64,000 nucleotides of DNA from Artocarpus heterophyllus (GCA_025403435.1 CM046350.1:24367661-24431660); one strand, 5' to 3'; shown: positions 1-11,989, counted from the first letter of the stretch. The notes: generated from the sequence alone by a model not told the origin. Program-made: numbers and translations.

Positions 1-240
1 GGTAATCACAAAATTTATTAGATTCTATCAAAAGGCCGATTGTTGGGACTCGAGCCCATGACTACAAGGCTAAAACCTTGTCTAAGAAAATTGCAAATTC
101 TAAGCGTGTCTAATGTGACCCCTATTGATTTGAGAATCTAATTAATTTAGCATTATTTAGCTTGAAAATTTCATTAAAAAATTTCATAAATAAAATAAAA
201 ATTTTAAAAAATTAAAAAATTAAAAAAAATTTGGGAAATT

Positions 241-1030
241 CATCGATGTTTTGTTGCAAGTATTTCTCAAAAACGCTTGGAACTATTTTATAGTGCTTGG
301 CGGAGATATAAAGATTTGCTAGATAGGTACCCTCACAATGGTTGTTCTTGGAATTATATTTTATGAATTTTCTATGAAGGGTTAAGTCCTGAAAGTAAAA
401 ATTGGGTAGAAAGAGGAGATGGATTCACTGCTTTTTACCAATTACTCGTTGACGAAGCCTATTTATCTTAGAATATATGACCGAATATGATTATTGGAGA
501 TTGAATAGTTTTAGGAGCAACTTAATTTGGAAGAACAATGCAAATTATTTAGAACCTTGGCCTGACACTCAACTCAAAATTTTGGAGTCAAATTTTGAAC
601 TACAAGAGACACGTAGTGGCCCAAATAGTATGAATCTTGAAAAAACCTTAGAAAAATTGGAAGAAACTTTAGAAAATTACATGGAAACGATGAGAAATAT
701 AGAACTAGATAGGTTTGAAAATTCTTTGTGTAAATTTATATCGAAGATAGAACAAAATAAAACCATTCTTGCCAAAGATACCTTTGCACAAAGTTGTCAC
801 TTAAAAGAATCTATTGAGCCAATTGAGCAGCCTTTTAAGTTGTTTGAAGAAGACTTTTAAGGTGAGGAAGAAACTATTGTCCTAACCATAGAAGAAGAAT
901 ATGCCGAACCCACCTATTTTGAGGAACAACTGCTAGGAGAGGAATATGATGAAGAGAAAGAAGACTTAGTTGTAGAACATGAACAATCATCTTCCTTAGT
1001 CCTAGGTTCTCAACCTTAGTGCCACAAGAG
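241..1030 (+). pseudogene. Gypsy-type gag remnant (element A)
   Basis: Decayed retrotransposon Gag. Around 280-470 a reading frame with interruptions gives RYKDLLDRYPHNG, then an FYEFL-EGLSPESKNWV stretch, the pattern of the plant Ty3/gypsy gag domain (family RFKDLL..CPHHG...FYxGL). An open frame follows at 477-860 (127 residues) rich in Glu/Lys and likely helical, then an acidic stretch broken by stops to about 1020. I see no protease, RT or integrase before the 3' LTR at 2995, so pol is absent, either lost or never present. Bases 1-240 hold no recognisable gene. The family assignment is inferred from motif pattern only. Confidence 0.6.
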
Positions 1031-2994
1031 CTCACTAAAGACCATTCTTATTAAGATCGTATGTAGCCACCACCTCCTCCACCACCTCTAGCATCATTTT
1101 TAGTGACTTACCAAGAACATAAAATGAGTCCAAGTTTCACAAGTTTAAATGTTCCATATTTTGCCAATCTTGAGGACATGTTCACATAAGACCCGTATGT
1201 GGTGTTTTTCGACACTTACTGTTGGAGGAAGCCGCTCTTTGACGACTGTCCACTGGGTGCAGAATTTAAAGAAGCATTTGCTGAATTCAGAGCATCAAAC
1301 AATGGGAAAACACTTTTGACGTAATATATTTCCTTCCCTTATTTGTAATATATTTTTGTGTGTTTTTGAGTGCCATTTTGATTTTTCTTTTAAAATGCTT
1401 AAAAAATGTTGAAAGTTATTTTTAAAATTTAAAATGAAGGTTATTTATAAAATTTGTTTAGAATGACTGAGTTACGGAGTTAAACTGTTTTTAATTTTCT
1501 CTTGAGACGCACTCTAATGGGTTGATTTTGTAAATGCAATTTGTTCAGATTTACAAATAAATTTTCAATAAAAAAATCTATGTTTTGATTTTGCATTTAA
1601 ATTTTTCTTAAAAAAATCTTTGAACTTAAATTACTTAATAATTCATTTTAAATCGCTAAGATTAAGGAGGATATCCTCTTGAAATGCGTTTTGAAGAATT
1701 TGAAAAGCAATTTTAATTTTCAAACAGAAAAAAAAAGTCTTGGGAACTTGACTTTAAAAGACCCAATTTGTAATATATTGTTGAGTGTTTTATAAGTTTT
1801 TAGTTTTGTTTGTTAAGTTTGATATAGATAATCTCTATAGTTGTGCTAACTTAGGTAATATTTTTGTTGCTTTCACTATTCTTTTTATACATTGGAGACA
1901 ATGTACAATTTAGGTTGGGGGAGAGGCTTCACTATTGTGCAAAAAATATGCCAATTTTTATGTCCATTTTTTTTTTGTTTTTGCCCCAGATTTTTGTGAA
2001 AATTTTTCTTTTTTTTTTTATTGTGAGTCATAAAATTAAATAGAAAATTAAAGAATGTGTTTTGTAAATATTAGTTTCTTAGTAATTAATGTGTTATTTT
2101 TTTGTTTTGATTTCTGAATTTCTTATTAATGTAATATCATTTTTCTATTTTTTGAATTATTTAACTTTATGGACTCTCAAAACTTCGGTTTGATTTAACA
2201 TTTTTATGTGTTTATTTTTCAAAGTGTGTGCAAGGCATTTTTTTCACATACACATTGTGATGCTTAATTGTGGTAGTAAGTCAAAGTAATGAATATTTGA
2301 GTTTTGTTATTTTATGAAGATGAACAATTTAGGGCAATAACATTTTCAAAATTTAACTAATAAATTAAATGATAAATCAAAGCAAATAAAAAATGCAAAA
2401 AAATAAAAAAATACAAAAAGAAGTTTAAATAAATAAAGAGTGTCATTACGTAAATTAATAATAAATTTGGATAAGTTTGGTTTCGTAGGCTCTTTAACTC
2501 GAGTAAGTAAGTTCTAAGGGGTGTTTCAACACTTAATACTTTAGGCCAACTAGTCTGGGAGTTACTAACTCAAAGCTCGTTAAATGGGTTATGAAGAAAG
2601 CTTAAGGAAGCCAAATATTGCATTATCCACAGTTGTAAAGTTTGATTTTTGTATATGTTTCTAAGTTTCTGCTCTTTAACTGTTCTAATAAATAAATTTG
2701 AAATATTATTGTCTGTAGAAGTGATTTGAATCAAAATATCATAACAATTTTATTCTTAGTTTTGCATGAAACTTCATAATTATTCAATATCTCTTTTTGC
2801 ACTAAGTCTAGCTTATATATATTTTGTTATATAGCATATAAATTGTTCAAATAAAAGTTTTAATTTGTAAGTCTATTTAGTTAGGTTAGTCAAATTATAG
2901 TTAAATAGTATACATTGTGTGGATATTCTGTAATTCTTTTCAAAATTCTATCATTTCAATTGCTAGGGACTAGCAATAAGCTAGTTGAAGGGTG
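1031..2994 (+). other. 3' untranslated internal region of element A, no pol
   Basis: AT-rich, stop-rich stretch between gag and the 3' LTR. At about 1880-1925 it contains TTGGAGACAATGTACAATTT followed by AGGTTGGGGGAG, the phrase commonly seen near the 3' end of plant gypsy elements. The segment before the LTR, TAGTTGAAGGGTG, is a purine-rich tract that can serve as the second-strand primer. No coding region is visible, so nothing here supports an autonomous element. Confidence 0.5.
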
Positions 2995-3480
2995 TGATGA
3001 CACTGTAAAAGTATACATTTTACGAGGCTTAAATAATTTCTTTGTGCTTTTATTTCTCGTTAAATCCTCTAATTAATAGCATTTTTGTGTTAATTAGTAT
3101 TTTTGTGTCTTAGCATGTAAATGTGTTTAAAAATATGTTTTTTAGTGTGTTTTTATATTTAATAATATTTTTGGTAATTTTTAGAGTCGTTTCGGTGTGT
3201 TAAATATGTATTTAGTTTGTAAATAATCAAAACTATAAAAATAATGTTGTGTAATTTTATTTTTATTCTTAAAGTGTGTAAATAAGTTTCTAGTTTGAAA
3301 ATATGTTCTATAATGTTTTAGTAATTTTTAAAAATATTTCAAAGTCTTGAAAAAACATGGTTGTGTGAAACCGGAAGATACTGGAATTCTAGAAGTTTGT
3401 AATTATTTTTGAATGTTTTATTGCAAAATAAATATTTTTAATAATTATTGTAAATATTTAGTGTAAATAATTCATTTCTT
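2995..3480 (+). mobile_element. Gypsy LTR, 5' part (element A 3' LTR), truncated
   Basis: Starts TGATGACACTGTAAAAG directly after a purine-rich tract. For nearly 490 bp it is clearly homologous to the reverse complement of 11661-11180: shared landmarks include CTTTTATTTCTYGTTAAATC, CTAATTAATAGCA, AGTATTTTTGTGTCTTAG and AGTTTGTAATTATTTTT. The match stops near 3480, where a different LTR family begins. So this is the front of a longer LTR, cut off. Confidence 0.7.
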
Positions 3481-6009
3481 TGTTACTTAACTTTAATGTT
3501 ACTTGATCAAATTCCACTTCTTAGTAGACGGCTTCGTTGCTAAATGCGACACAGAATATTTTTTGTCTAAGGGCATCTCGCTAATTCGTATTGTTCGACT
3601 CCATTTTAGCGGTTTTTTTAAAAAATGATGATTTTACTCATAGCGGGTTTTTCGTAAATCACTTAGCTTTACTAAACTTCTCATTTTACTTCACCGTTTT
3701 GTTACTTACGAGGTATGAAAAAATTTCTGCTTAGGGGCATTTTTTTGATTCGGTCGCTTTGGAGTTCGTTTTGGCTTTTTTTTTATGAAAAATGACCATT
3801 TTTCCTTAACAGGTTAGAAAATGGTCAGAACTCGTTTAACAAAAACTTACATTTCGTTAGTTCTTATAACATTGCGGAAGACAAAACATCAATTTTCCTT
3901 TCGATAAATTCTATCTTATCAAAACCTTATGGTTTTGACCCGTAATATAAAAATTCTAGCAATTATGCCCTTGCCATTTTTCTCTCGTTCTTTACTTGAT
4001 AAAAAGCTTTAAATCCTTTGAAACTTAGTATCTGTAGTTACTCACTACCCATAACAGTGCAAAAAACCAACATTCCTCTATGCAAGTTCCTATTTCACAT
4101 GGTTTCATGGTTTTGATCCAAAACACAAAAAATCTTGACATTTTTGCTCCCGGTACCACAAATAAATGTTTTATACCAGAACTTCTAGTTTTTAACAAGG
4201 ATGAAAACTTACAAAAGCTCCTTGGTTAAACTCAACAAATTCCAAAATGTTTTTCCCATATTACCATTTTGATTGTGATTATATCCTGTAAGATTCATAA
4301 CTTGCATATCATATAGAATTTTTGCCAACCGTCTGTGATCTCCAATCGTTTCAATGACATTTTTGAAAAGGCAGAACATATATCAACATTTTTCAGCTTG
4401 CTTTGATAGGAATTCGACTGGAATTTCTTCATAAAATTGTCCTGATTGACATTTCCAATAAATCTCATGTTGAACTTAGAGAATGATTCGGCCTCTAAGG
4501 GCCTCAAACACTAAAATTTGTCAAAAATGCGCATTAAGCACTTTTATGACAATTGTTGCATAACTTGTTTGGTAAGGTTTAATCTCACTTTAACCTTCTT
4601 GAACATATTTTTAGTATTTATGACTCTAAATAATCATGGCATAACATCTATTTAACATGCCATGGTCCAAAATATTTTATCAAACACCTTAAGTGTCTAA
4701 ACTTTGTGTTACGACAAAGTTTGTCATAACTTTTCCCTGAGCTTAAAACCCTAGTTCTCATCTTATCATTCTCATCATCACATATTAAAAACACTAAATA
4801 ATCATGCTATAGTGTTTATATTACGTGCCATAGTCCACAACTTATAACAAACACTTGGTATGCATGTTTAACATAAACTTTCAAGTCTAAAGTTTAGAGA
4901 TTTACCCAAGCTTTACCAAGCCTTTTTATCCTCTACTTTGATGCTTGAAAGCTTCTTTAAACCCTTTACAACAATCACAATATATCCCATAAAAATCTCA
5001 TCCAAAACCATAAACCTATTATACACAATAGGTATAATTGGGATTTTTACCTCTAAAAGTCCCAATCTTACACTAGAGCACTTAAACTTGATCTACAGCT
5101 TGGTTATAGGTTATATTTTTAAGAAATATTTAGAAAAAATTTAGGGAGCTAGGGCTAGATTTCTTAGAGAGAAAGATGGCTTATTTGTGCATATTATGCA
5201 TGAAAAATGATGGTGATAAGTCTTGTACTTACCACCAAAGGACTTGTTTACAATGTTACTTAATTTAGGGGCTAATTTGAGATAAAAATAACTTGCCCCC
5301 ACCACATAAGGAATTGGACCTACCATAGGGGAGAGGTGGAAAATTTTCCACCTTTTGGGTGGCATTTTGGTGGGTCCCATAACTTCTTGCACAGTAGAAA
5401 TTTACATACACTGTATTTTTTTTATACTATCGGTATATTTCTCATATTGTTTTAAGCTTACACAATATTCCATACTGATCCACAACATCCATACTTTATA
5501 ATGCTTATACTACTTAGCTTTATACAATCCAATTCTTATACTGCGTTTACTTTTGCAGTATAATTTTTGTGCTACATATCTTTATGCAATATAATTTCTA
5601 CACTGTGTTACCTTATGCAGTATAATTCTTATATTGTATTATTTTAATATTGTATAATTTTCATATTTCTATATAGTATTTTTCTTAATCTACATTTCTA
5701 TTTTAAAATCCGTTGCAACATATTCTACAACATTTAAGCTTTCGAGCTTATTTTTACATCAATTATTCTTTCTTTACGACCATGGCATGATTTTTTTTTT
5801 TTTAACATTGAAAATCTCATTTTAACATTTATGGAATTTTTTCTAAAAATCATATTTAAACAATAGTCCTTGTGACACTCTTTATATTCTTTAAAAAATT
5901 TAACAAATTTTTGAGCATAAATTTTAGCTCACAAAATTTGTACTTAAATTACTCAACATAATCCTTAATTATTGGATATTTAATGCATTAGAAATTCTTA
6001 GATGTCACA
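3481..6009 (-). mobile_element. Truncated chromovirus-like gypsy LTR (copy 1)
   Basis: On minus this begins TGTGACATCTAAGAATTTC at 6009 and runs toward 3481. It matches 47228 to about 50070 on plus over its whole length: shared points include TTTTGTGAGCTAAA.TTTATGC, GTTGYAGAATATGTTGCAAC, ACCAAAATGCCAC..AAAAGGTGG and AATTAGTGAAATTCCC-like and TTAAGTAAYAAAG stretches. A third tip of the family lies at 63110-63235. The LTR stops near 3481, about 1.25 kb short of the other copy. It contains no real genes. Its start abuts the gag region of element B (6010 onward), so it inserted there and was later truncated. Assignment to the Tekay/Del group is by general resemblance only. Confidence 0.65.
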
Positions 6010-7010
6010 CATGCTGAGGAGCAACATATTCTCTTTGATGCATTTCTTGTTCAATTTCCCATTGATTTCCAAATAAACATGCTTGATTCAAATTCCTTCT
6101 ATCGAAATTCGAATTGTTTCTTCCATCAAGATTAAAAATTTTGGGATAAGAAGTATAAGGCTTATGATATGTCCCTAAGGCATTACATTATTCCGCGTAT
6201 ACTCCTATCATTTTTTGATAAGCATGACAGTTTTGTGGTTGTTGTTCAACCCTTCCATTCACAAAATTTGTTCCTCGTAATTCAGCTCTTGTGCAGCTTG
6301 ATATCCTTTCTCATTCTTTGCTTTGAGGATTCTAATTCCCTTGTAAGATTTTTGACTTAAACCTTAAGATTGTAGTTATCCTCTTCCCTTAAATGATGAA
6401 TTCCAGTTGATTAGGGCTTATTAGTACTGTGAGAAGTATCTAATTCAACTCGCAAGTGAACTTTCTTAGCAAATTCATCAAGAAATTCCTTGACCTTCTT
6501 AGGATCCTTGCGTAAGAACCTTCCATTGCATATCACTTCAAGATATTGACTATCATAACTTATGAGTCCTTTAGAGAAGAAGCTGACATGACGTCAATTC
6601 TCGTAACTATGGTGAGGACATTGACTCAACAAATCTTTAAACTTTTCCTAAGCTTTATAAAAATTTTCATGACTGTTCTAGGAAAAAGACAAAAAATTTT
6701 CTTGAGATTATTGGCCTTTTAATATGGGTAGCATTTATAGAAGAAAGCAGTTGTTATATTATCCCATTATTCGATGGATCAAGGTCTTAAAGAAAAAAGC
6801 CAGCTTTTGGCTTTATCCTTCAAAGAGGAAGGAAAAAATTTTAATTTGATGGAATTAGCAAAGTCATGGTGGTTGTGGAAAGTAGCAACAACATCCTTAA
6901 ATTCACGAATATGAATACAAGGATTTTTGCTTTCCAATCCGAGAAAGGTTAGCAAAAGTTGGACATACCTGGCTTCATGTCCTATTGTGGAAGATTGGGT
7001 AGAAAAAAAT
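6010..7010 (-). pseudogene. Gypsy gag remnant (element B)
   Basis: Reading minus from about 6990, interrupted frames give LLTFLGLESKNPCIHIREF, then IKLKFFPSSLKDKAKSWL, a stop, IE-WDNITTAFF-KCYP, then FKDLLSQCPHHSYEN and FSKGL. This is the classic order of the plant gypsy retrotransposon gag domain. Stop codons and shifts break it throughout, so it is not expressible. It lies downstream (minus sense) of an LTR and primer binding site at 7855-11661, consistent with one element whose remainder was replaced by the LTR at 3481-6009. Confidence 0.75.
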
Positions 7011-7854
7011 ACATGAAGGAGTTACAGTTTGAGTCAGGTGTATAAAATCTTTCATTGACATTCTTTGAGGATTCTCACCGAGTTGCTCCTGGTGGTTGGG
7101 ATAAAGAGGTGCTGTTAGTGATTCGAGAGAAATGAGATCTGTTGGTTCAAGATAAACGCCATCAAAAACAAATTCAAAAGAGTGGTTGACGAAGATGAAG
7201 AATGTGGAGAAGAATTCAACGATTATTTATTAGGGTTTGGTCTAGTTTGTCTCTATATCAAAGCATTAATTTTAAGCTTTTCTCTTTTCATTTTTTAATT
7301 TTAATTTTTTAGTTTTTATTTTTTAAAAAAATTTACAAGCAAAAGACAAAAAGCTTAGCTTTCTTTATTCAGGGAAAATAAAGTAGTAAGTGAAAAGCAT
7401 CCGCCTCATTTATTTTGTAGATTTTGAGAATTATACGCTTGAAGAATGTTCCTATGAAAGATTGGTGGGGTGAGGCCTCCTAATCTCCTAGTAAAAAAAA
7501 ACATTCCTAAAATGACTGGTGTTGGGAGAATCTCTAAAGGTAACTGGTTATGGGAAAAGGTTATGAATCAGTAATAGCCTCCAGACAGAACTTCCTCAAA
7601 ATATACTTTTCATGAAATCACAATTTTTTTTAATGAAAAACCTAAATCCAAAATTTTATGAAATTTTATTTCTAAGTTCAAAACCTTCAATATGAAAACC
7701 TAAAAAAAGAAAATATTTTTATTTTATATATTTTTTATTATTTTTTAATGAATAGTGAATAGTAACCTATGTGAATAGCAACTTATTTAACTAAATAATT
7801 AAAATTACAATGTTTATATTATTTACAAGATAAGGACAAAGCATATACCCAGTT
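7011..7854 (-). other. Leader region of gypsy element B
   Basis: Non-coding, AT-rich stretch between the primer binding site and gag. A few phrases in gag-like frame may lie near 7010-7200, but I cannot support a gene. Homopolymer runs are frequent. Confidence 0.4.
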
Positions 7855-7872
7855 TCCGCTTAATAGCGCCAA
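7855..7872 (-). other. Decayed tRNA primer binding site of element B
   Basis: On minus, TTGGCGCTATTAAGCGG lies five bases after an LTR end in ...CATCA. Many plant gypsy elements use a PBS starting TGGCGCC.. complementary to the 3' end of tRNA-Asp or a similar tRNA; the match here is partial and shows G-to-A or C-to-T differences. It fixes the orientation of element B (minus) and the inner edge of its 5' LTR. Confidence 0.55.
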
Positions 7873-8886
7873 ATTTTTGATGTATCACCTAAAATGTATC
7901 TTTAAACGCGGTCAATTGCAGTACAATAAGGGTGGTTGTATCCACAAGGATGTGAGAATTTGAAAGATTGATAATTTAACGGTTTAAAATGACAAGGGTT
8001 TTTCACACAAAGTTTAAAAGAAAATAATATTTTCAACAAATTTAAACAAGATTTTAAAACATTAAATTAAAATGACGAAGCTTCAAGAATTACTTATATG
8101 TTTCGTAACTTGTCTAAAATTTAACTTTAATTATAAATTATCTAAGGCATTTGATTTATTCTATATTTTCTTATTAATTACAAGCACTTTTATTAATTTT
8201 ACAAGTCATCCTAAGGCGACAATATAGCAAGCTATAATGCAGTAAGGGTTTTCTTATAAAAAGTAGCAAAATAACCACCTCTCACTAGTGATTAGGTGCA
8301 CTAATTATGAAAATTATACCCGTTGTCACTACAATTATAATTAACATAATTTTAAGATAAAATAGATAATAGCAAACCAAAATTATTATATTTCAATGGA
8401 ATAAATTTTTACATTAATTTCAGTAGAACCTCGTCTTATGAAATATCTAAAATTAACAATAAATAAGTTGTACTGCAGTAAAAGATATTCCATAAAATTA
8501 AGCATTATTTTATTATTATTAATATCGATTATGTAACATAATTAAATTACATAAAGAAAACATGACTAAATTTATGTAAAAATAGACAACATAACAACAT
8601 TAACAATAATTATTAAAAGCATGAAAAATATAATTTATTTCATAAAAATATAAATATTACAACACAAATAGAGTTAAAAACTATGCCAGAGTATTATATA
8701 TACAAGATTTTTTCTCTACCTCACTAAACTCTACATTAATTTAAGTATTATTTTATTATTTTAGACTGGATTAAAAGAATGCTCTAATACCATCTCCTCT
8801 TAAAAGAGGATACTGTTGAGCTTTTTAGCCCAGCAGATAAACAAAGAAAGAAGGAAGGGGTGGGGAAATACGGGGGCTGACGCCCC

Positions 8887-8895
8887 GTATTTATA
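8887..8895 (-). promoter_or_regulatory. LTR TATA box
   Basis: On minus, GGCCTATAAATACGGGGCG: a canonical TATAAATA core in GC-rich surroundings inside the element B LTR. Transcription would start about 30 bases further on minus, near 8855, and read toward gag. Confidence 0.55.
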
Positions 8896-9296
8896 GGCCA
8901 AGACATGGCCTCTGTTACATTTTTTTTGTAATTTTTTTGCTATTTATTTTTCTAACTTTTGGCTCCAAATTGTGCAAATAGCACATTTTTTAATAATTTT
9001 TTCCCTTTTTTATTCTCAGATTTCGGCCTCAAAGAATGCAATTTTTTTGATGAAATCCAGCGTGCTGCAGAGCAGGGCGGACAAATACTGGCCATGGATA
9101 GCAGTGACAGAGACCAAAATAAGCGACCCAGATCAAGTCAATCTCGGAGAAAGAAAACAGAAACTTCTTGACCGTTGGATGAGTTCAAGCAATCAAATCT
9201 GACGGTAACAGGCAGGCTGTAGCAGATCCACTTCATTTCTGAGATCCCTTTTGAGACATCGGACCTGCTGTCTGGTGGCTTGTCTCCTTAGCTCCC

Positions 9297-9365
9297 CCTG
9301 GTGCGCGTACTGCACATGGATGGCGAGGATGAATTCGGAATTGCAATCGGACTGTCTTGTGTTGC
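9297..9365 (-). repeat. Repeat block Y' (69 bp)
   Basis: Copy of the 69-bp block at 10979-11047 with only three differences. It contains GGATGGCGAGGATGAATT and GGAATTGCAATCGGACT on plus. It marks the inner edge of the insertion in the LTR. Confidence 0.85.
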
Positions 9366-10853
9366 TACGTTTGTTCTGTCGTTTGATCAATGAAAGCATA
9401 TAAAAAGAATAATACTTATTATACTGAATTAAGTCCTCCGTAATTCAACTATGTACAAAAAATATATAGAATAAATGTACAATTGTTTTCAATCTAATCT
9501 AATGGCATCCGAAAATATACTATAATGTTATCCAATTATCCAAAAGAAAAAGAAAACGTCCTACTCATATATATTCTTAATTTCTTATACGTTGCTTTTT
9601 GTCCACATGATAAAGTTTTTTTTTCTTTTTTTTTTCCCTCTAGCAACTTGTCAATTATCAATTGTATAACAGGCGGTGACAAGGAGTTTTCAGGCGAAAG
9701 AGAGAGAGAGAGACAAAAAAAAGGAGATGATAAGGAGAGTTGAGATGTATTGGAATCAGTTTTCTTGCACATATTGCTCAGCCAAATACTGAGAAAGCTC
9801 AAGAATCTCACGGGAGGATTCCTGATCAGTATTTTCGTTTCTTTTCTTCTTCTTTTTTTTTTTTTTTTTTCCTTTTTTTCCCTGGGTTTCCGTTTAGTTT
9901 AGGAAGAATTTGAAAAATGGGCAAAAAAAAATTCTTAATTAAGGAAATGATCTTTTATTATTATTAAAAAAATACGTTTTTCTAGACAGGTAAATTGTCT
10001 CAATTTTTTTTCAAAAAAAAGACGAAAATAACTGTAACGAGGAGAGGAACCTAGTGAAAAGAAAAAAAAAAAACTGGAGCAGTTTTCATGTCTAAAAAGC
10101 ATTTTTTTACTTCAAAAAACTGTAAAAAAAAAACCATTTACCCAAAATAACTTTTTCTTAAAGTCATTTTTCAAAATCTCCGTTCCTGATTAGGTTTTTG
10201 GGGCTACTTTATTGATCTGATTGTTTTTTGGATTTGAATCAATGTTTAAACTTTATTGTTATATAATATATTCTCTCACAAAAATTTAAATTTTTATTTA
10301 AACTTATATAAACCAAATTAACCAAATTGGTTTATATTGAACTATTTACTAGGACGGAATTACAAGCTCAAATTACTACTTAAAAGTTGCTAGAAGATGT
10401 TTTTCAGTTGGAGTTGTATCATAACTTATAACACTCATACAATTATTGCCTAATGCAGAAGTATGAGAAAGGGAAATTGTTAAATTCTGTGCCAGGTCAG
10501 TGCAAGTTCCAACCAACAGAATCACCTTCATCTTCATGAAGTTCTGATTCCCATAAGTTTATTGAAAAAGAAAAAGAAGAAGAAAAACATATAAAACACA
10601 ATTATCCAAGCAATATTTTAAATTCAAGTTCACAACCCAATAAAGCAGACCTTGTCTGGTGATGTTTTCAACATTAGTGGAAACGGTTCGATAGCTTGAT
10701 TTTCTTCTTTGTTTAATATAATAGGCCAAGAGCCTTTACGAACAACCGGTCCTACAAAGTAAACAGTGTGTAGGATGTTTTGATTATAACCAACTTTAGT
10801 TAAAAATACCATAGTATATAAGAATTTTATACTATATCATATAAAAATTTAAA
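9366..10853. other. About 1.5-kb insertion inside the gypsy LTR
   Basis: This stretch interrupts the LTR between blocks X' and Y'. It contains a GA microsatellite near 9700, long T runs near 9850, a segment at 10255-10290 (CTCTCACAAAAATTTAAAT) that recurs in the small MITE at 25435-25554, and an unidentified 60-residue open frame at 10630-10812 on minus. I find no clear terminal inverted repeats or transposase, so the kind of insertion is unknown. Confidence 0.45.
10630..10812 (-). CDS. Unidentified 60-residue ORF, possible exon fragment
   Basis: Starts ATG at 10812 and ends with TGA at 10630. The peptide contains VYFVGPVVRKGSWPII and EENQAIEPFPLMLKTSPD, which reads like conserved globular protein rather than random AT-rich translation, but I do not recognise the family. 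A further protein-like stretch (NLWESELHEDEGDSVGWNL) is readable on minus at about 10510-10570, which could be a second fragment. Both lie within the LTR insertion, so a captured gene piece is possible. Function unknown. Confidence 0.25.
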   Translation of the reverse strand: MVFLTKVGYNQNILHTVYFVGPVVRKGSWPIILNKEENQAIEPFPLMLKTSPDKVCFIGL

Positions 10854-11195
10854 TTTTAATTGATTTTTTAAGCATTTGTTGTCCGATTGTATTCGTTTTG
10901 ATGTCGTTTTGCTTCATTTTTTCATCAGATTTCAAATCTAAAGATAGAAAATTAATTATTTTATAAATTAATTGTTGTCCTGGTGCGCGTACTCCACATG
11001 GATGGCGAGGATGAATTGGGAATTGCAATCGGACTATCTTGTGTTGCCAGTGTCTTGGATTAAAATCAATTTTTAATTGATTTTTTAAGCATTTGTTGGC
11101 CGATTTTGCTTGTTTTGGTGCCATTTTACTTCATTTTTTCATCAGATTTCAAATCTAAAGATAAAAAATTAATATAAAATTAATTATTTTATAAA
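10854..11195 (-). repeat. Repeat blocks X' and X flanking Y
   Basis: X (11071-11195) and X' (10854-10970) share TTTTAATTGATTTTTTAAGC, ATTTGTTG.CCGATT and TCATCAGATTTCAAATC (plus sense). Y (10979-11047) lies between them. With Y' at 9297-9365 the LTR contains the series X-Y-X'-(insertion)-Y', which fits a tandem duplication of one X-Y unit of about 215 bp followed by an insertion in the second copy. Confidence 0.8.
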
Positions 11196-11661
11196 CATAA
11201 TATTTACAATAATTTAAAAATATATTATTTTATATTAAAACACACTAAAAATAATTACAAACTTACAAAAATCTGAACTCATTCAGTTTGACACAGATAT
11301 AATTTTTAAGCCTCAAACATATTTTTAGAAATTACTAAAAATATTATAAAAATATTTATAAACTTAAAACACACTATAATGCTCATTAAGACTCAAAATA
11401 AAATTACTATTTATTATTTTATGGTTTTAATTAATTTCAAACTAAACTAATATTTTACATACGAAAGTGATTCTAAAAAATACCAAAAATATTATTAAAC
11501 TTAAAAACATATTAAAAACTCATAATTTAACATATTTTTATACTAAGACACAAAAATACTATTTAACACATAATTGCTATTAATTAGAAGATTTAACAAG
11601 AAATAAAAGTATAAATAAATGATTTTAACCTTAAGAAATATATACTTTTATAGTCTTATCA
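10854..11661 (-). mobile_element. Gypsy LTR of element B, 5' portion
   Basis: Begins TGATAAGACTATAAAAG at 11661 on minus and is homologous to 2995-3480. It carries, in minus order, block X (11195-11071), block Y (11047-10979) and a second block X' (10970-10854), after which the insertion begins. With the part at 7878-9365 it forms an LTR of about 2.3 kb before the insertion. Confidence 0.65.
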
Positions 11662-11989
11662 GTCCTTTACAAAGTGTCACGTGACTCACATGTCATAAAA
11701 ACCATTAAAAAAATCGACATAAGGGATCAAACTAGTAACTTATTATTCATCCAAAGCTAGTTTTGTATCATTTTGAGCTCTAGGGTGCTAAATGAAATGA
11801 TTGCTAATTTTTTAGGATCAAATTTAATGTCACTTTTTTATTTTTAATATTTATTTCTAAAAAATAGTATACGCCCCATTAAGTTGGAGTTTAGCTCCGT
11901 CGTTGACTGCAATTATAATTATTAACTCTCATTAAGGAAGAAGATTCCCAAATAAACACTTGATTGACTACATTGTTGCAAATAAGCAT
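11662..11989. other. No recognisable gene
   Basis: AT-rich flank of the gypsy LTR. A palindromic GTCACGTGAC-type G-box motif lies at about 11676, but no gene is nearby to give it meaning. Confidence 0.5.

Larger units (their letters stand above)
7878..9365 (-). mobile_element. Gypsy LTR of element B, 3' portion
   Basis: Inner part of the 5' LTR, ending CATCA at 7878. It includes the phrase TCCTTGTGGATACAACC near the LTR end, a layout typical of gypsy LTR U5 regions, and a TATA box at 8887-8895. The outer part continues at 10854-11661; the two are separated by an insertion. Several short open frames here (for example 8959-9202 and 9193-9399) are LTR sequence, not genes. Confidence 0.65.

Noticed and set aside
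1..110. Possible tRNA-like segment near ACTCGAGCCC
   Set aside because: I could not fold a cloverleaf with acceptor, anticodon and T arms; no CCA-side pairing.
5141..5392. 83-residue ORF on minus with PTKMPPKRWKIF
   Set aside because: It is part of the chromovirus-like LTR; the matching stretch at 48130-48360 is open in a different length and without conserved protein.
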